Below, piece after piece: positions 33,742 to 43,682 of a stretch of 64,000 nt of DNA. Position 1 is the first letter of the stretch. Each line of letters opens with the position of its first letter. The position numbers were made by a program, and so were the translations under genes. The DNA lies in assembly GCA_029262895.1 (NCBI GenBank), contig JAJCYM010000020.1, forward strand, positions 61,961-125,960, written 5' to 3'. The notes below the pieces were generated by a model. The model saw only the letters and a program-made list of their open reading frames with translations. It did no database searches and was not told where the DNA came from. The stretch comes from Roseivirga sp. Lineage in GTDB: Bacteria > Bacteroidota > Bacteroidia > Cytophagales > Cyclobacteriaceae.

Positions 33742-34389
33742 ATGAGGAAAATTATTGGGTTAACCATTCTGTTTGCGTCTTTCTACTCTTATAGCCAAAC
33801 ACAAGATTACAAATTAGGAATTAAACTTGGGCCTTCGTTTGCCAGTACATACAGTAAAGTAGAAGGAACGGATACAAGTATCACCCCTGACGGCACGGCC
33901 GTAAAGTTCATATTTGGGGCTTTTGCCGATCTCGCTTTTAAAGAAAACTACTACTTCCATACAGGCTTCAGCTTTGCATCCAAAGTAACTAAAGTCCAAG
34001 CTTCCGATCCCGGTTTTGCAGGGGGCACCACCATTAGCGAGGGATACGATACTCAGTATTTGCAAATCCCGTTTCTTCTCAAGCTCTACACTAATGAAAT
34101 CATCCTGGACACCAAACTCTTTGTCAATTTTGGCTTTATCCCGGAAATTCTTCTGGGCAATTCAAACCATGATCCTAACAATGTGCTTATAGAAGACTTT
34201 AAGAGCTTCGACATGTCTGGAAATTTTGGTGGTGGTATCGAACGTGACATCGGTGTAAATACCAGTGTCTTCGTCAGCATCAACTTCTATAGGGGCCTGC
34301 TGAACCACGTCCAGACTCAACATAGAATCTTTGATGACTTCAAATTGAAGAGTAAATTGATTAGTCTGGAGTTTGGAATGAAGTTTTAG
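33742..34389 (+). CDS. Porin family outer-membrane beta-barrel protein (PorT-like)
   Basis: 215 residues from the ATG at 33742, chosen over the TTG at 33733 because it begins the signal peptide (MRKIIGLTILFASFYSYSQ). The mature part has the OMP_b-brl_2 pattern: KLGIKLGPSFASTYSKVEG, FIFGAFADLAFKENYYFHTGFSF, YLQIPFLLKLYTN, and a last strand ending in LEFGMKF. PorT-like small barrels in Bacteroidota can be type IX secretion components, but this one may be a general barrel. It is divergent from gldB. Confidence 0.8.
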   Translation: MRKIIGLTILFASFYSYSQTQDYKLGIKLGPSFASTYSKVEGTDTSITPDGTAVKFIFGAFADLAFKENYYFHTGFSFASKVTKVQASDPGFAGGTTISEGYDTQYLQIPFLLKLYTNEIILDTKLFVNFGFIPEILLGNSNHDPNNVLIEDFKSFDMSGNFGGGIERDIGVNTSVFVSINFYRGLLNHVQTQHRIFDDFKLKSKLISLEFGMKF

Positions 34390-34639
34390 AAACGATGGGG
34401 CTCCATTCGTAAAATTTTTGTTCCTTTTACAAATTCATAAGTTGGTCTAAGACCGCATTTCCATTCATAGAGTATTGGTGTCAATTGCGTTAAAGCTTGA
34501 TCTCTTTGACATGAATTTACCCAGTAGTTTAGTCAATTGAATGACTCAGTTTTTTCGCCATTTTTTTAAAGTCATACAATTTTCATTCTTTGTTTTTCCT
34601 TAATGCTTGTCTACCTTAGATAACCTTAACAACACTCCT

Positions 34640-35356
34640 ATGGCCGCTAGAAATCAAATAGACCTTCAATGCCAATTTTGTGATTCCCGTAATGACTCAT
34701 TATTTGCAGGATTAAAAGAGGAGGAGCTAGCCACACTTTCTTCGCATAAATCCTGTGTAGGTTATAAAAAAGGTCAGATTCTCTTTTATGAAGGCACCCG
34801 CCCTATGGGTATGTTCTGTATTAACAGAGGCAAGATTAAAGTCTCAAAAATGGGTTCGAATGGGAAGGAACAAATTCTTCTTATTGCTCAACCCGGAGAT
34901 TTTTTAGGATACCGCGCCTTGCTTAGTGAGGAGTTTTATGGTGCCTCGGCCACTGTGATTGAGCAAGCTGCAGTATGTTTTATTCCAAAAAGTGATTTCC
35001 TGACAATTTTGAATAGTAACGCAAGTTTCTCCCAGAGACTAATGCAGGCTGTCTGTCATGAGCTTGGGCTAATGGAGGAGAAGTTGGCACAAATTGCTCA
35101 GAAGTCGGTGAGAGAAAGGCTGGCAAGTACCATTCTTATGCTCAAGGAAACTTATGGGATGGAGGGCGAAGGAAGTGAGTTAATTGACATAGCCCTGTCG
35201 AGAGAAGACCTGGCCAATATATTGGGAACGGCTACTGAAACAGTCATTAGACTCCTGTCTGAGTTCAAAGCAGATGGCCTCATTGCCCTTGAAGGGAAGA
35301 AAATCAAAGTGTTAGATCCGAGTGCCCTTGTGAGAGAAGCCGACTTCTATGGCTAA
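34640..35356 (+). CDS. Crp/Fnr family transcriptional regulator
   Basis: 238 residues from the ATG at 34640; a TTG at 34607 is also in frame. N-terminal CQFC, then a cyclic-nucleotide-type sensor barrel (GQILFYEGTRPMGMFCINRGKIKVSK, PGDFLGYRAL), a dimer helix, and a C-terminal HTH (LSREDLANILGTATETVIRLLSEFKADG). A later Cys (HKSC) might help the N-terminal pair bind a cluster, but this is uncertain. It opens the respiratory island, and FNR-type palindromes lie before three of the following units, so it is the likely redox regulator. The 34390-34606 gap shows no gene. Confidence 0.88.
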   Translation: MAARNQIDLQCQFCDSRNDSLFAGLKEEELATLSSHKSCVGYKKGQILFYEGTRPMGMFCINRGKIKVSKMGSNGKEQILLIAQPGDFLGYRALLSEEFYGASATVIEQAAVCFIPKSDFLTILNSNASFSQRLMQAVCHELGLMEEKLAQIAQKSVRERLASTILMLKETYGMEGEGSELIDIALSREDLANILGTATETVIRLLSEFKADGLIALEGKKIKVLDPSALVREADFYG

Positions 35357-35382
35357 AACATGACTTTTATCATGTTATTCTC

Positions 35383-35394
35383 TGATAAGGATCA
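35383..35394. promoter_or_regulatory. FNR-type operator before the first USP gene
   Basis: Reads TGAT-AAGG-ATCA, the FNR/Crp-type palindrome core, with an extra A matching TTGAT-N4-ATCAA on one side. Its centre at 35388.5 is 65 bases before the start codon at 35454. Confidence 0.6.
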
Positions 35395-35453
35395 AGCTGC
35401 AAGCTACTGCGACCGAGTACTTTTGTTTAGGACTCGATTTGTAGAAGAAAGCT

Positions 35454-36233
35454 TTGAAACACAAAATCCTTATATCAGTTGATCATGGATTCAATAGATC
35501 TGAATTATTGACTACCATCAATTCGCTATTAAATACTACGCATAGCAAATTTCTCACTGGTATCTCCTTGTCCAATTACCTCGAGAAGAAACTGGTTTTG
35601 GCCAGCCCGAAGCCTTCAAAGGAGTTAAAACCTCCATCGGCTCCGAAATCCTTTGAAAACCCAAAAGGAGCCAAAAGTCCAGGCGTGAATTTCGAAATGT
35701 TTAAAGGAGAAATTGACGACACCGTTTTGGGAAGTCTGAGCTCTGTAGCCGATTTATTGATTATCGACAGCAACATCATTGAGCAGTTTGGGGGTGAAGA
35801 TATCCTGGCGGATTTAGTGGCAGCAGTGACATGTCCGGTGCTTGTCCTGCCAGATGACAAACCCGTAAATAGCCTTATTATGGTTCATGACGGCACACTA
35901 TCTTCGGTCAAGGCGGTCAAATATTTTATTAGCCTCTTTGATCAACAATTGAGAAACCTTCCGGTGTCGGTATTGGTGAGTGATCCAAAAGATAAAAAAG
36001 ACATAGAGAGTGAAAAGGTATTTATCGACTATATCAAATTGTTTTTTGGAGACATAGGCATTCAACTGATGGATAATGAACCCGTACAATGTTTGATCAA
36101 AAATATCGAGAGATCTTCACAAAATCCGATGATCATACTTGGGAGAATTGTTGGCAATGATGTTTTGGGCCGTGCCTCGGAGCATAAATCCATCATAAGC
36201 AATGCGCCCACATTTATTTATAAAAACACCTGA
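35454..36233 (+). CDS. Universal stress protein family
   Basis: 259 residues from a TTG start. Begins KHKILISVDHGFNRSELLTTI, a USP strand-helix start. The middle has a proline- and lysine-rich insert (about residues 50-75). A second USP-like part follows (VTCPVLVLPDDKPVNSLIMVHDGTLSSVKAVKYF), ending SNAPTFIYKN. No complete ATP-binding GxxGxnGS motif was seen. It is two bases ahead of the ccoI-type ATPase, so it is co-transcribed with the copper loading gene, under an FNR-type site. Confidence 0.75.
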   Translation: MKHKILISVDHGFNRSELLTTINSLLNTTHSKFLTGISLSNYLEKKLVLASPKPSKELKPPSAPKSFENPKGAKSPGVNFEMFKGEIDDTVLGSLSSVADLLIIDSNIIEQFGGEDILADLVAAVTCPVLVLPDDKPVNSLIMVHDGTLSSVKAVKYFISLFDQQLRNLPVSVLVSDPKDKKDIESEKVFIDYIKLFFGDIGIQLMDNEPVQCLIKNIERSSQNPMIILGRIVGNDVLGRASEHKSIISNAPTFIYKNT

Positions 36234-36235
36234 TA

Positions 36236-38662
36236 TTGAGCGGTTCTGTTATAGCCAAAGAAGCAAAAGCTCCTGAGTCGGTCAAATGTTACCACTGTGG
36301 TGACCATTGCAAGCCGGGCCTTATTGTCCTGGACAATCTGGACTTCTGTTGCAATGGCTGCAAAACTGTCTATGAAATACTGGACTCCAACAACCTGTGC
36401 GCCTACTACGAATTTGAAAGTAATCCGGGCGTTGCCCAATTAGAGGCTAAAAGCAATGCGCTGTTCGATTATCTGGACAGTGAGCCCATTAAAAAACAAT
36501 TGTTGGATTTTGCCTCTGAAGACTATGAAAGCGTTACGCTGACCATTCCAAACATACATTGCAGCTCCTGTATTTGGCTGTTGGAAAACCTAACAAGATT
36601 GAATTCCGATATCCTCCATTCGAAAGTCGATTTTGTTGAAAAAAGACTTACTGTACACTATTTGCCCAAGGAGTTTAGCCTGAAAAACCTGGCTGAACTA
36701 TTAGATGCCATTGGCTATGCCCCTGTAATCAATCTGGATGATGGGGAACCTCCATCAAGCGAAAAGACCGAGAGGTCAAAGAACAAGCAACTGATCTTCA
36801 AGCTCGGTGTAGCCGGCTTTTGTTTTGGCAATGTTATGCTGCTAAGTTTCCCCGATTATCTGGGCCTAACCGGCATCGAAAAAACCTATAGCAATTTCTT
36901 CAGGTATTTGAACATGCTATTGGCCTTGCCTGTCGTTTTTTACTCCGGTTCGGAGTACCTCACTTCGGCACTCAAAAGCATTCGGCAGCGCTATGCCAAT
37001 ATAGATGTACCCATAGCCCTTGGCGTAATGGCCTTATTTCTTCGAAGCTCTTACGAAGTGATATCAGGTGCCGGATCTGGCTATTTCGACTCTTTGGTTG
37101 GTTTGATTTTCTTTCTTTTGATCGGGAAGTGGTTTCAAGCCAAAAGCTATCGAACACTTTCTTTTGAAAGAGACTACAAATCTTACTTCCCACTAGCCAT
37201 TCAAAAACTGGTGGATGATGTACTTGTTTCCACACCAGTTAAAGCACTTGAAAAAGGAGATGAAATTTTGGTTCGCAACAACGAGATTATTCCTGGTGAT
37301 GCCATTCTAATAGATAAAGAAGCTTCTATTGACTATAGTTTCGTTACTGGCGAATCGGAGCCAGTCCGTAGAAAACAAGGAGACTATATCTATGCCGGGG
37401 GAAGACAGGTTGGGAGTGGTATCAGGCTGGTAATTCAAAAGAAGATATCTCAAAGTTACTTGACCAAGCTTTGGAATAACGAAGCCTTTTCGAAAGAGAA
37501 ATCAAGTCTAAAATTGGTCGATCAAATCAGTCAATATTTTACATTGACCATTATACTTCTGGCACTTGGTGGGGCATTTTACTGGCAATTGGCAGATCCC
37601 TCAAAGACATGGACCGTTTTTACAGCGGTACTCATAGTGGCCTGTCCCTGCGCATTGGCCCTTTCAACCCCCTTTACTACGGGTAGCGTAACCAGAGTAT
37701 TCGGTAAAAATCGATTCTACCTGAAAAATGCCGATGTAGCAGAGCAGATGGGCTCAATTGAGCATGTGATATTCGATAAAACAGGTACACTCACTGATAA
37801 CAACCAGCACCAATTTTCATTCATTGGTGAATTATCGGATGCGGACAAGGGGATAATTGCAATGATAGCTGGCAACAGTACGCACCCCTTGAGCACAGAG
37901 ATTTCGAAGTCCCTGATCACCCATCAAAATTCAAGACACTTGTTGACTGGGTTCAAAGAGATTCCCGGTAAGGGATTACAAGCTGAAGTAAATGGCTTGA
38001 ACATCAGATTGGGCTCTGCCACTTTTGTTGGTATCGATGAGCCTAACCATGGAAAGGCCACTCGGGTATTCGTAAAGTTCGGAGATTCCTTCAAAGGGTA
38101 TTTCGAATTAAAGACTAATTATCGAAAGGGCATGTCCTCCCTGATTCAACATTTAAAACAGAGATTCAGATTGTCCGTGTTGTCCGGTGACAATAACGGA
38201 GAGCAAGCCAGTTTGCAAAAGATTTTCCCAAAGAATACACAAATGTTCTTTGACCAAGCCCCTGAGGACAAAATGAATGTCATTAAGGAGTTTCAAAATC
38301 AAGGAAAGGTCATGATGTTGGGAGATGGTCTGAATGATGCAGGTGCCTTAATGCAAAGCGAGGTTGGCATTGCCGTGACGGAAAACACATCACATTTTTC
38401 ACCTGCCAGCGATGCTATTCTGGAGGCCAGTTCACTCTACAAACTTGATAAATTCTTAAGCCTGGCAAAATCCTCAAAAAAAATAATCATGGCGAGCTTT
38501 GTGCTTTCTGTGCTATATAATTTGGGCGGAATTGGATTCGCCATCACCGGAAATTTAACACCCCTTATTGCAGCCATTTTAATGCCGTTGAGTAGCATCT
38601 CTGTAGTTGTTTTTACCACGCTCATGGTTCGGTTCTCGGCCAATAGACTTAAATTGAATTGA
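36236..38662 (+). CDS. ccoI: Copper-translocating P-type ATPase for cbb3 assembly
   Basis: 808 residues from a TTG start. N-terminal metal-binding region: CYHCGDHCKPG, then FCCNGCKTVYEIL; then an HMA-like NIHCSSCIWLLENL. P-type core: about eight helices, the transmembrane CPC in VACPCALALSTPF, phosphorylation DKTGTLT, and GDGLNDAGAL. CcoI/FixI exports Cu to the periplasmic side for insertion into the cbb3 active site. The order USP-ccoI-ccoS-ccoNO fits. Copper specificity is from family knowledge. Confidence 0.93.
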   Translation: MSGSVIAKEAKAPESVKCYHCGDHCKPGLIVLDNLDFCCNGCKTVYEILDSNNLCAYYEFESNPGVAQLEAKSNALFDYLDSEPIKKQLLDFASEDYESVTLTIPNIHCSSCIWLLENLTRLNSDILHSKVDFVEKRLTVHYLPKEFSLKNLAELLDAIGYAPVINLDDGEPPSSEKTERSKNKQLIFKLGVAGFCFGNVMLLSFPDYLGLTGIEKTYSNFFRYLNMLLALPVVFYSGSEYLTSALKSIRQRYANIDVPIALGVMALFLRSSYEVISGAGSGYFDSLVGLIFFLLIGKWFQAKSYRTLSFERDYKSYFPLAIQKLVDDVLVSTPVKALEKGDEILVRNNEIIPGDAILIDKEASIDYSFVTGESEPVRRKQGDYIYAGGRQVGSGIRLVIQKKISQSYLTKLWNNEAFSKEKSSLKLVDQISQYFTLTIILLALGGAFYWQLADPSKTWTVFTAVLIVACPCALALSTPFTTGSVTRVFGKNRFYLKNADVAEQMGSIEHVIFDKTGTLTDNNQHQFSFIGELSDADKGIIAMIAGNSTHPLSTEISKSLITHQNSRHLLTGFKEIPGKGLQAEVNGLNIRLGSATFVGIDEPNHGKATRVFVKFGDSFKGYFELKTNYRKGMSSLIQHLKQRFRLSVLSGDNNGEQASLQKIFPKNTQMFFDQAPEDKMNVIKEFQNQGKVMMLGDGLNDAGALMQSEVGIAVTENTSHFSPASDAILEASSLYKLDKFLSLAKSSKKIIMASFVLSVLYNLGGIGFAITGNLTPLIAAILMPLSSISVVVFTTLMVRFSANRLKLN

Positions 38663-38663
38663 T

Positions 38664-38879
38664 ATGTCTGTGATAATTATCCTCATATTAGTCAGCATAG
38701 TAGTGGCCGTAGTTTTTCTGCTGGCCTTTGGTTGGGCCGTTAAATCGGGCCAATATGATGATACCTATTCCCCTTCCGTTCGAATGCTTTTCGATGAAAA
38801 ACTAAAAAACGGGAAAATCGAGCCTTCCTCATCCAACTCCCTTTCGGATACCAAGCAATCAGAGAAGACAACAAATTAA
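38664..38879 (+). CDS. ccoS: cbb3 oxidase assembly protein CcoS
   Basis: 71 residues. One N-terminal helix (SVIIILILVSIVVAVVFLLAFGWAVKSGQYDD), with the conserved GQYDD segment that marks CcoS, then a polar tail. CcoS is needed for cofactor loading of the cbb3 oxidase. It follows ccoI by one base. Confidence 0.92.
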   Translation: MSVIIILILVSIVVAVVFLLAFGWAVKSGQYDDTYSPSVRMLFDEKLKNGKIEPSSSNSLSDTKQSEKTTN

Positions 38880-38883
38880 AACA

Positions 38884-38895
38884 TGATATAAATCA
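38884..38895. promoter_or_regulatory. FNR-type operator before ccoNO
   Basis: Reads TGAT-ATAA-ATCA, a perfect core palindrome in the 100-base gap after ccoS, with its centre 90 bases before the ccoNO ATG. It gives ccoNO its own low-oxygen promoter. Confidence 0.65.
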
Positions 38896-38979
38896 GGTTT
38901 TTGCCTAACCCTCATCAGGTAAAAACCTTGGAGTCGCCAGTACCTTCGATTGTATAATTGATCAACCCTTTCTGCGACT

Positions 38980-41103
38980 ATGGAAATACAGCAATTCAAG
39001 TACGATAATAAGATTGTTAAGTACTTTATTATCGCTACAGTAATCTTTGGGCTAGTGGGCATGCTCGTAGGGCTGCTTATCGCAATGCAGCTTTATATGC
39101 CTGAGCTAAATCTCGGGTTGCAATACACCAGTTTCGGACGCCTCCGTCCTTTGCACACGAACGCAGTGATTTTTGCTTTTGTAGGCAATGCCATGTTTGC
39201 CGGAGTTTATTACTCCATGCAGCGACTCCTCAAAACGAGGATGTTTAATGATAGCCTGAGCTGGATTCATTTCTGGGGTTGGCAGTTGATCATTGTAGCT
39301 GCGGTAATCACCCTTCCACTAGGCCTTACCACCTCCAAAGAGTACGCAGAATTAGAGTGGCCCATTGATATCGCTATTACCCTTATTTGGGTGGTTTTTG
39401 GTATCAACATGATTGGCACAATATTGAAAAGAAGGGAGCGCCACATGTACGTGGCCATCTGGTTTTACATAGCCACCTTTGTAACCGTGGCCGTGCTACA
39501 TGTGGTGAATTCCTTCGAAATACCGGTCACCATGTTTAAGAGTTACTCCTGGTATGCCGGTGTTCAGGATGCCCTGGTACAGTGGTGGTACGGGCACAAT
39601 GCTGTGGCATTTTTCCTCACCACCCCATTTCTAGGGTTGATGTACTATTTCTTGCCTAAGGCAGCGAATAGGCCGGTTTACTCTTATAAGCTGTCGATTA
39701 TACACTTTTGGTCGCTCATCTTTATTTATATCTGGGCAGGGCCTCACCACTTGTTGTATACATCACTTCCCAACTGGGCACAGTCCCTCGGGGTTGTTTT
39801 CTCGATTATGCTTATCGCCCCGTCATGGGGGGGTATGCTCAATGGCCTCATGACACTAAGAGGTGCCTGGGACAGAGTGCGTGAAGACCCGGTGTTGAAG
39901 TTCATGGTAGTAGCGGTGACTGCCTATGGTATGGCCACTCTTGAAGGACCTTTACTTTCGATTAAGAGCGTGAATGCCATAGCGCATTTTACTGATTGGA
40001 TTGTGGCTCATGTGCATGTTGGCGCCCTGGGATGGAATGGCTTCCTGATCTTCGGAATGCTTTATTGGTTGATCCCAAGGATGTGGGGAACCAAGCTCTA
40101 CTCAAAAAAATTGGCTAATACACACTTCTGGTTAGGCACCTTAGGAATTGTGGTTTATGCACTACCCCTCTACGTTGCGGGGGTAACTCAAAGCCTGATG
40201 TGGAAGGATTTTAATGCTGAAGGATTTCTGGAGTATCCCAACTTCCTTGAAACAGTAACTCAAATCATTCCAATGTACATGATGCGTTCCATTGGGGGAT
40301 TGCTATACCTGATTGGAGCCTTTATCATGACCTACAACTTGATTAAGACAGCCAAGCAAGGCGCCTTTATGGCCAATGAAAGTGCTGAAGCTCCGGCTTT
40401 AGAGAAGAAACAAATTGTTGGCGGACACTGGCACAGCAAATGGGAGCGCAAACCGGTATTCTTCACCGTCCTTGTGTTAATCGCCATACTTATCGGAGGG
40501 ATTGTAGAAATGGTACCCACCTTTTTGATTAAGTCCAACGTGCCGACAATTGCCAGTGTACAACCCTACACTCCGCTCGAATTGCATGGCCGTGACATTT
40601 ATATCCGAGAAGGCTGTGTAGGCTGCCACTCCCAAATGGTAAGACCATTCAGGTCAGAGACAGAACGTTACGGAGGAGAATATTCCAAGGCCGGTGAGTT
40701 TGTTTATGACCATCCATTCTTGTGGGGTTCCAAGCGTACTGGTCCTGATTTGCATCGGATAGGGGGCAAGTATAGTCATGCATGGCACTATCAGCACATG
40801 CTTGATCCGACAATTACATCGCCCGGATCCATTATGCCCCCATACCCTTGGTTGTTCCTTCAATCCATTGATATGAATAAGACTGCGGGCAAAATCTCGG
40901 CATTGCGCAGAGTGGGTGTGCCCTATGAGCAAGGCTATGAAAACACAGCAAATGACGACTTGCAAAAACAGGCCAGGGAGATTACAGATGGTCTGTCGGT
41001 TGATGGCATATCAACATCACCAGATGCTGAAATTGTGGCCATCATTGCCTATCTGCAACGATTGGGCACAGATATTAAAGTAGATCCAACAGCTAATAAA
41101 TAG
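38980..41103 (+). CDS. ccoNO: Fused cbb3 cytochrome c oxidase subunits I and II
   Basis: 707 residues. Residues 1 to about 470 are CcoN: about 12 helices with haem/CuB histidines in YGHNAVAFFLTTP, AGPHHLLYTSLP and VAHVHVGALGWNG. After a linker and one more helix the CcoO part follows, with one c-type haem site (EGCVGCHSQMVRPF) and later methionine ligands (GSIMPPYPWL). Fusion of ccoN and ccoO is typical of Bacteroidota. It is the catalytic core of the high-affinity proton-pumping oxidase in the inner membrane. Confidence 0.96.
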   Translation: MEIQQFKYDNKIVKYFIIATVIFGLVGMLVGLLIAMQLYMPELNLGLQYTSFGRLRPLHTNAVIFAFVGNAMFAGVYYSMQRLLKTRMFNDSLSWIHFWGWQLIIVAAVITLPLGLTTSKEYAELEWPIDIAITLIWVVFGINMIGTILKRRERHMYVAIWFYIATFVTVAVLHVVNSFEIPVTMFKSYSWYAGVQDALVQWWYGHNAVAFFLTTPFLGLMYYFLPKAANRPVYSYKLSIIHFWSLIFIYIWAGPHHLLYTSLPNWAQSLGVVFSIMLIAPSWGGMLNGLMTLRGAWDRVREDPVLKFMVVAVTAYGMATLEGPLLSIKSVNAIAHFTDWIVAHVHVGALGWNGFLIFGMLYWLIPRMWGTKLYSKKLANTHFWLGTLGIVVYALPLYVAGVTQSLMWKDFNAEGFLEYPNFLETVTQIIPMYMMRSIGGLLYLIGAFIMTYNLIKTAKQGAFMANESAEAPALEKKQIVGGHWHSKWERKPVFFTVLVLIAILIGGIVEMVPTFLIKSNVPTIASVQPYTPLELHGRDIYIREGCVGCHSQMVRPFRSETERYGGEYSKAGEFVYDHPFLWGSKRTGPDLHRIGGKYSHAWHYQHMLDPTITSPGSIMPPYPWLFLQSIDMNKTAGKISALRRVGVPYEQGYENTANDDLQKQAREITDGLSVDGISTSPDAEIVAIIAYLQRLGTDIKVDPTANK

Positions 41104-41109
41104 AAGATC

Positions 41110-41313
41110 ATGTTTAAACACTATTTCGAACAAGTACATAATGTGGCGATTTGGCCCATTATCTCACTAAGTATCTTCTTTCTATTCTTTGTTGGGTTGA
41201 TCATTTACGTGATGAAAATCAAAAGAGATCATGTGCATTATATGCAGGATTTACCCTTGGCTGATGACAATGGACAGGAGCTGTCAATTCACGATGAACT
41301 CAAAAATCTCTAA
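41110..41313 (+). CDS. ccoQ: cbb3 oxidase small subunit CcoQ-type
   Basis: 67 residues with one membrane helix (WPIISLSIFFLFFVGLIIYVM) and a charged C-terminus. Position between ccoNO and ccoP and the single helix identify it as the CcoQ-type small subunit, which stabilises the complex. Sequence similarity in this family is low, so the name rests mainly on context. Confidence 0.82.
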   Translation: MFKHYFEQVHNVAIWPIISLSIFFLFFVGLIIYVMKIKRDHVHYMQDLPLADDNGQELSIHDELKNL

Positions 41314-41317
41314 TCCC

Positions 41318-42205
41318 ATGAAAGCACTAAATCAAGTTTTTAAACCAGCCAGAATCGGATTGTTTGCATTATTTGGACTGCTCTCAACACCTGCATGGGC
41401 TCAAACCGGTACGGGCACTTTTTGGACTGAAGAGGTAATTTTCTATACCATGGTCGGGCTGATCTTTGTGATTGCTTTGCTCGTGCTTTTGGTGACCATT
41501 TATGTGCTGCAATTACTCAAGGCTTTTGTGAGGAAAGATTTGACGGAAGAACAATTGGCGTCCTATGATGGGCAACCCAGTGTCTGGTCGAAACTGTGGG
41601 CTAAATGGAATGACATTAAGCCAGTTGAACAAGAAGGGGAGTTATTGCTTGATCACGACTACGATGGGATCAAAGAGTTGGATAATCATTTACCTCCTTG
41701 GTGGAAGGGCTTGTTTTATCTCACCATTGTATATGCGGTAATCTATCTTTTGGTTTTTCATGTATTTGAATCTTCGCCACTTCAAGAAGAGCAATATGAA
41801 ATAGAAATGGCAAGAGCCACTGCAGCTTCTCAAGCACGTAAAGCAGATGTGACCTATGATTTTGATGAAAACTCGGTGACAGCAACAGATGATCCAGCGG
41901 GTCTGGCCGAAGGTAAAAAAACCTTTGAGAGCCTTTGTGCAGCATGTCATCGGGCGGATGGTGGCGGCAACGCCATTGGCCCTAACCTAACCGATGACTA
42001 CTGGCTGCATGGAGGAGCAATGACAGATATTTTCAGCACCATAAAATTTGGTGTGCCAGACAAAGGGATGATTCCCTGGGAACAACAGATGAATCCGGAA
42101 AAAATGAGGAATGTGGCTTCTTACATCATGACCTTGAGGGGAACAAACCCTCCAGGAGCCAAGGCCCCTCAAGGAGACTTGTTCAAGCCTGATGATGGGC
42201 AATAG
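41318..42205 (+). CDS. ccoP: cbb3 oxidase subunit III CcoP, single haem
   Basis: 295 residues from the ATG at 41318. The frame is open further upstream, but that part overlaps ccoQ. An N-terminal signal-like helix (FALFGLLSTPAWA) and a second helix are followed by a CcoP_N domain (WDGIKELDNHLPPWWKGLFY-like) with a third helix. There is one cytochrome c domain: LCAACHRADGGG and GMIPW. Proteobacterial CcoP has two c-haem sites; only one CxxCH is present here. It passes electrons to CcoO. Confidence 0.92.
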   Translation: MKALNQVFKPARIGLFALFGLLSTPAWAQTGTGTFWTEEVIFYTMVGLIFVIALLVLLVTIYVLQLLKAFVRKDLTEEQLASYDGQPSVWSKLWAKWNDIKPVEQEGELLLDHDYDGIKELDNHLPPWWKGLFYLTIVYAVIYLLVFHVFESSPLQEEQYEIEMARATAASQARKADVTYDFDENSVTATDDPAGLAEGKKTFESLCAACHRADGGGNAIGPNLTDDYWLHGGAMTDIFSTIKFGVPDKGMIPWEQQMNPEKMRNVASYIMTLRGTNPPGAKAPQGDLFKPDDGQ

Positions 42206-42266
42206 CCTAGTTGTAGGCTGCCTTCCGACATCAATTTATAGGTAAAGAACATTGAACTAGACATCA

Positions 42267-43682
42267 ATGGAAGATTTATACCAGTATGATGAGGAGTACC
42301 GCGATACCATTGCCACGGTTGATGAGCATGGTAAACGGATATGGATCTACCCAAAAAAACCTAAGGGTCGATATCACAGAGCAAGAATTCTGGTTTCGAT
42401 AATCTTTTTGTCCATTCTCTTTGCTGGCCCTTTTATCACCATTAAAGGAGAACCCTTCTTATTGCTCAATATTTTCGAGCGAAAATTCGCGATTCTAGGC
42501 AAAGTCTTTTGGCCACAAGACTTTTTCATTTTGGCCCTGTTACTTATCACATTATTCGTCTTTATCATTCTGTTCACAGTGGTATTCGGAAGGGTATGGT
42601 GCGGTTGGGCCTGCCCACAAACCCTCTTTATGGAGATGGTGTTCAGAAAAATTGAATACCTGATTGATGGAGATGCCAACCAGCAAAGGAAGTTAAAGAA
42701 AATGCCATGGAATGGGGAAAAGATTCGGAAACGAGGCATCAAACATTTGATTTTTGCGGTGATCGCCATTTTGATAGCACATGTGGCCATGGCCTATTTG
42801 ATTGGTGTTGATCAAGTGAAAGAGATAGTCACGGAATCTCCTACCGAACATCTGGCTGGTTTTATTGGACTCGTAGCTTTCAGCGGCATATTCTATTCCG
42901 TATTTGCCTTCTTTCGCGAACAGGCTTGCATAGCAGTCTGCCCGTATGGCCGGCTTCAAGGGGTACTCCTGGTGAAAAATTCCATTGCCGTTATGTACGA
43001 CTGGATTCGAGGTGAACCCAGGGGCAAACTCAAAAAGAAGGAAATTCAGGAAGACAAAGGCGATTGTATTGATTGCAAGCTCTGCGTTCATGTTTGTCCA
43101 ACAGGTATTGATATCCGAAATGGCACGCAGTTGGAATGTGTGAATTGCACTGCCTGCATAGATGCCTGCGATGATGTGATGCTTAAAATTGGCAAGCCCA
43201 GCGGATTGATCAGGCCTACTTCGCACAGTGCCATTGAAGAAGGCAGAACGAAATTCTTCACCGCGCGAGTTGCGGGATACACCGGTGTGCTCACCATTCT
43301 AATTGCCTTATTGATCGTTTTTGTTTCGGGAAGGGCGGATGTGGAAGCCACTGTATTGAGAGTCCCGGGGATGCTCTATCAGGAAACAGAGGATGGTTAT
43401 ATCCAGAACCTTTACAATATCCAATTTGTCAATAAAACCTCCGAGCCAAAGCTCTTGACTTTGAAGTTGGAAAATATGCCTGAAGGCAAAATTGAACGCG
43501 TTGGCAGTCCAACTATCGAGGTGCCTGCAAAGGGTAAAACTGACGCTGTGTTTTTTGTTAAAATCCTTCCTGAAAAAGTGAAAGGAATTAAGACAAGACT
43601 GATCTTGGGCCTGTATGATTCAGATCTAATAATTGACGAAATCAAAACGAATTTTCTTGGACCAATAAAACTATCGAAATGA
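42267..43682 (+). CDS. ccoG: Cytochrome c oxidase accessory protein CcoG
   Basis: 471 residues. Membrane part with RVWCGWACPQTLFMEMVFRK, then an AVCPYGRLQG segment, then two 4Fe-4S motifs (CIDCKLCVHVCPTG and CVNCTACIDAC). A C-terminal Ig-like periplasmic domain (residues about 360-470) follows a late helix. CcoG is a Cu(II)-reducing membrane ferredoxin that aids cbb3 copper supply. The gene overlaps ccoH by four bases. Confidence 0.95.
   Translation: MEDLYQYDEEYRDTIATVDEHGKRIWIYPKKPKGRYHRARILVSIIFLSILFAGPFITIKGEPFLLLNIFERKFAILGKVFWPQDFFILALLLITLFVFIILFTVVFGRVWCGWACPQTLFMEMVFRKIEYLIDGDANQQRKLKKMPWNGEKIRKRGIKHLIFAVIAILIAHVAMAYLIGVDQVKEIVTESPTEHLAGFIGLVAFSGIFYSVFAFFREQACIAVCPYGRLQGVLLVKNSIAVMYDWIRGEPRGKLKKKEIQEDKGDCIDCKLCVHVCPTGIDIRNGTQLECVNCTACIDACDDVMLKIGKPSGLIRPTSHSAIEEGRTKFFTARVAGYTGVLTILIALLIVFVSGRADVEATVLRVPGMLYQETEDGYIQNLYNIQFVNKTSEPKLLTLKLENMPEGKIERVGSPTIEVPAKGKTDAVFFVKILPEKVKGIKTRLILGLYDSDLIIDEIKTNFLGPIKLSK

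Noticed and set aside
42374..43226. Overlapping 138- and 177-codon minus-strand frames
   Set aside because: Antisense to ccoG, whose iron-sulfur motifs are unmistakable; these are shadow frames.
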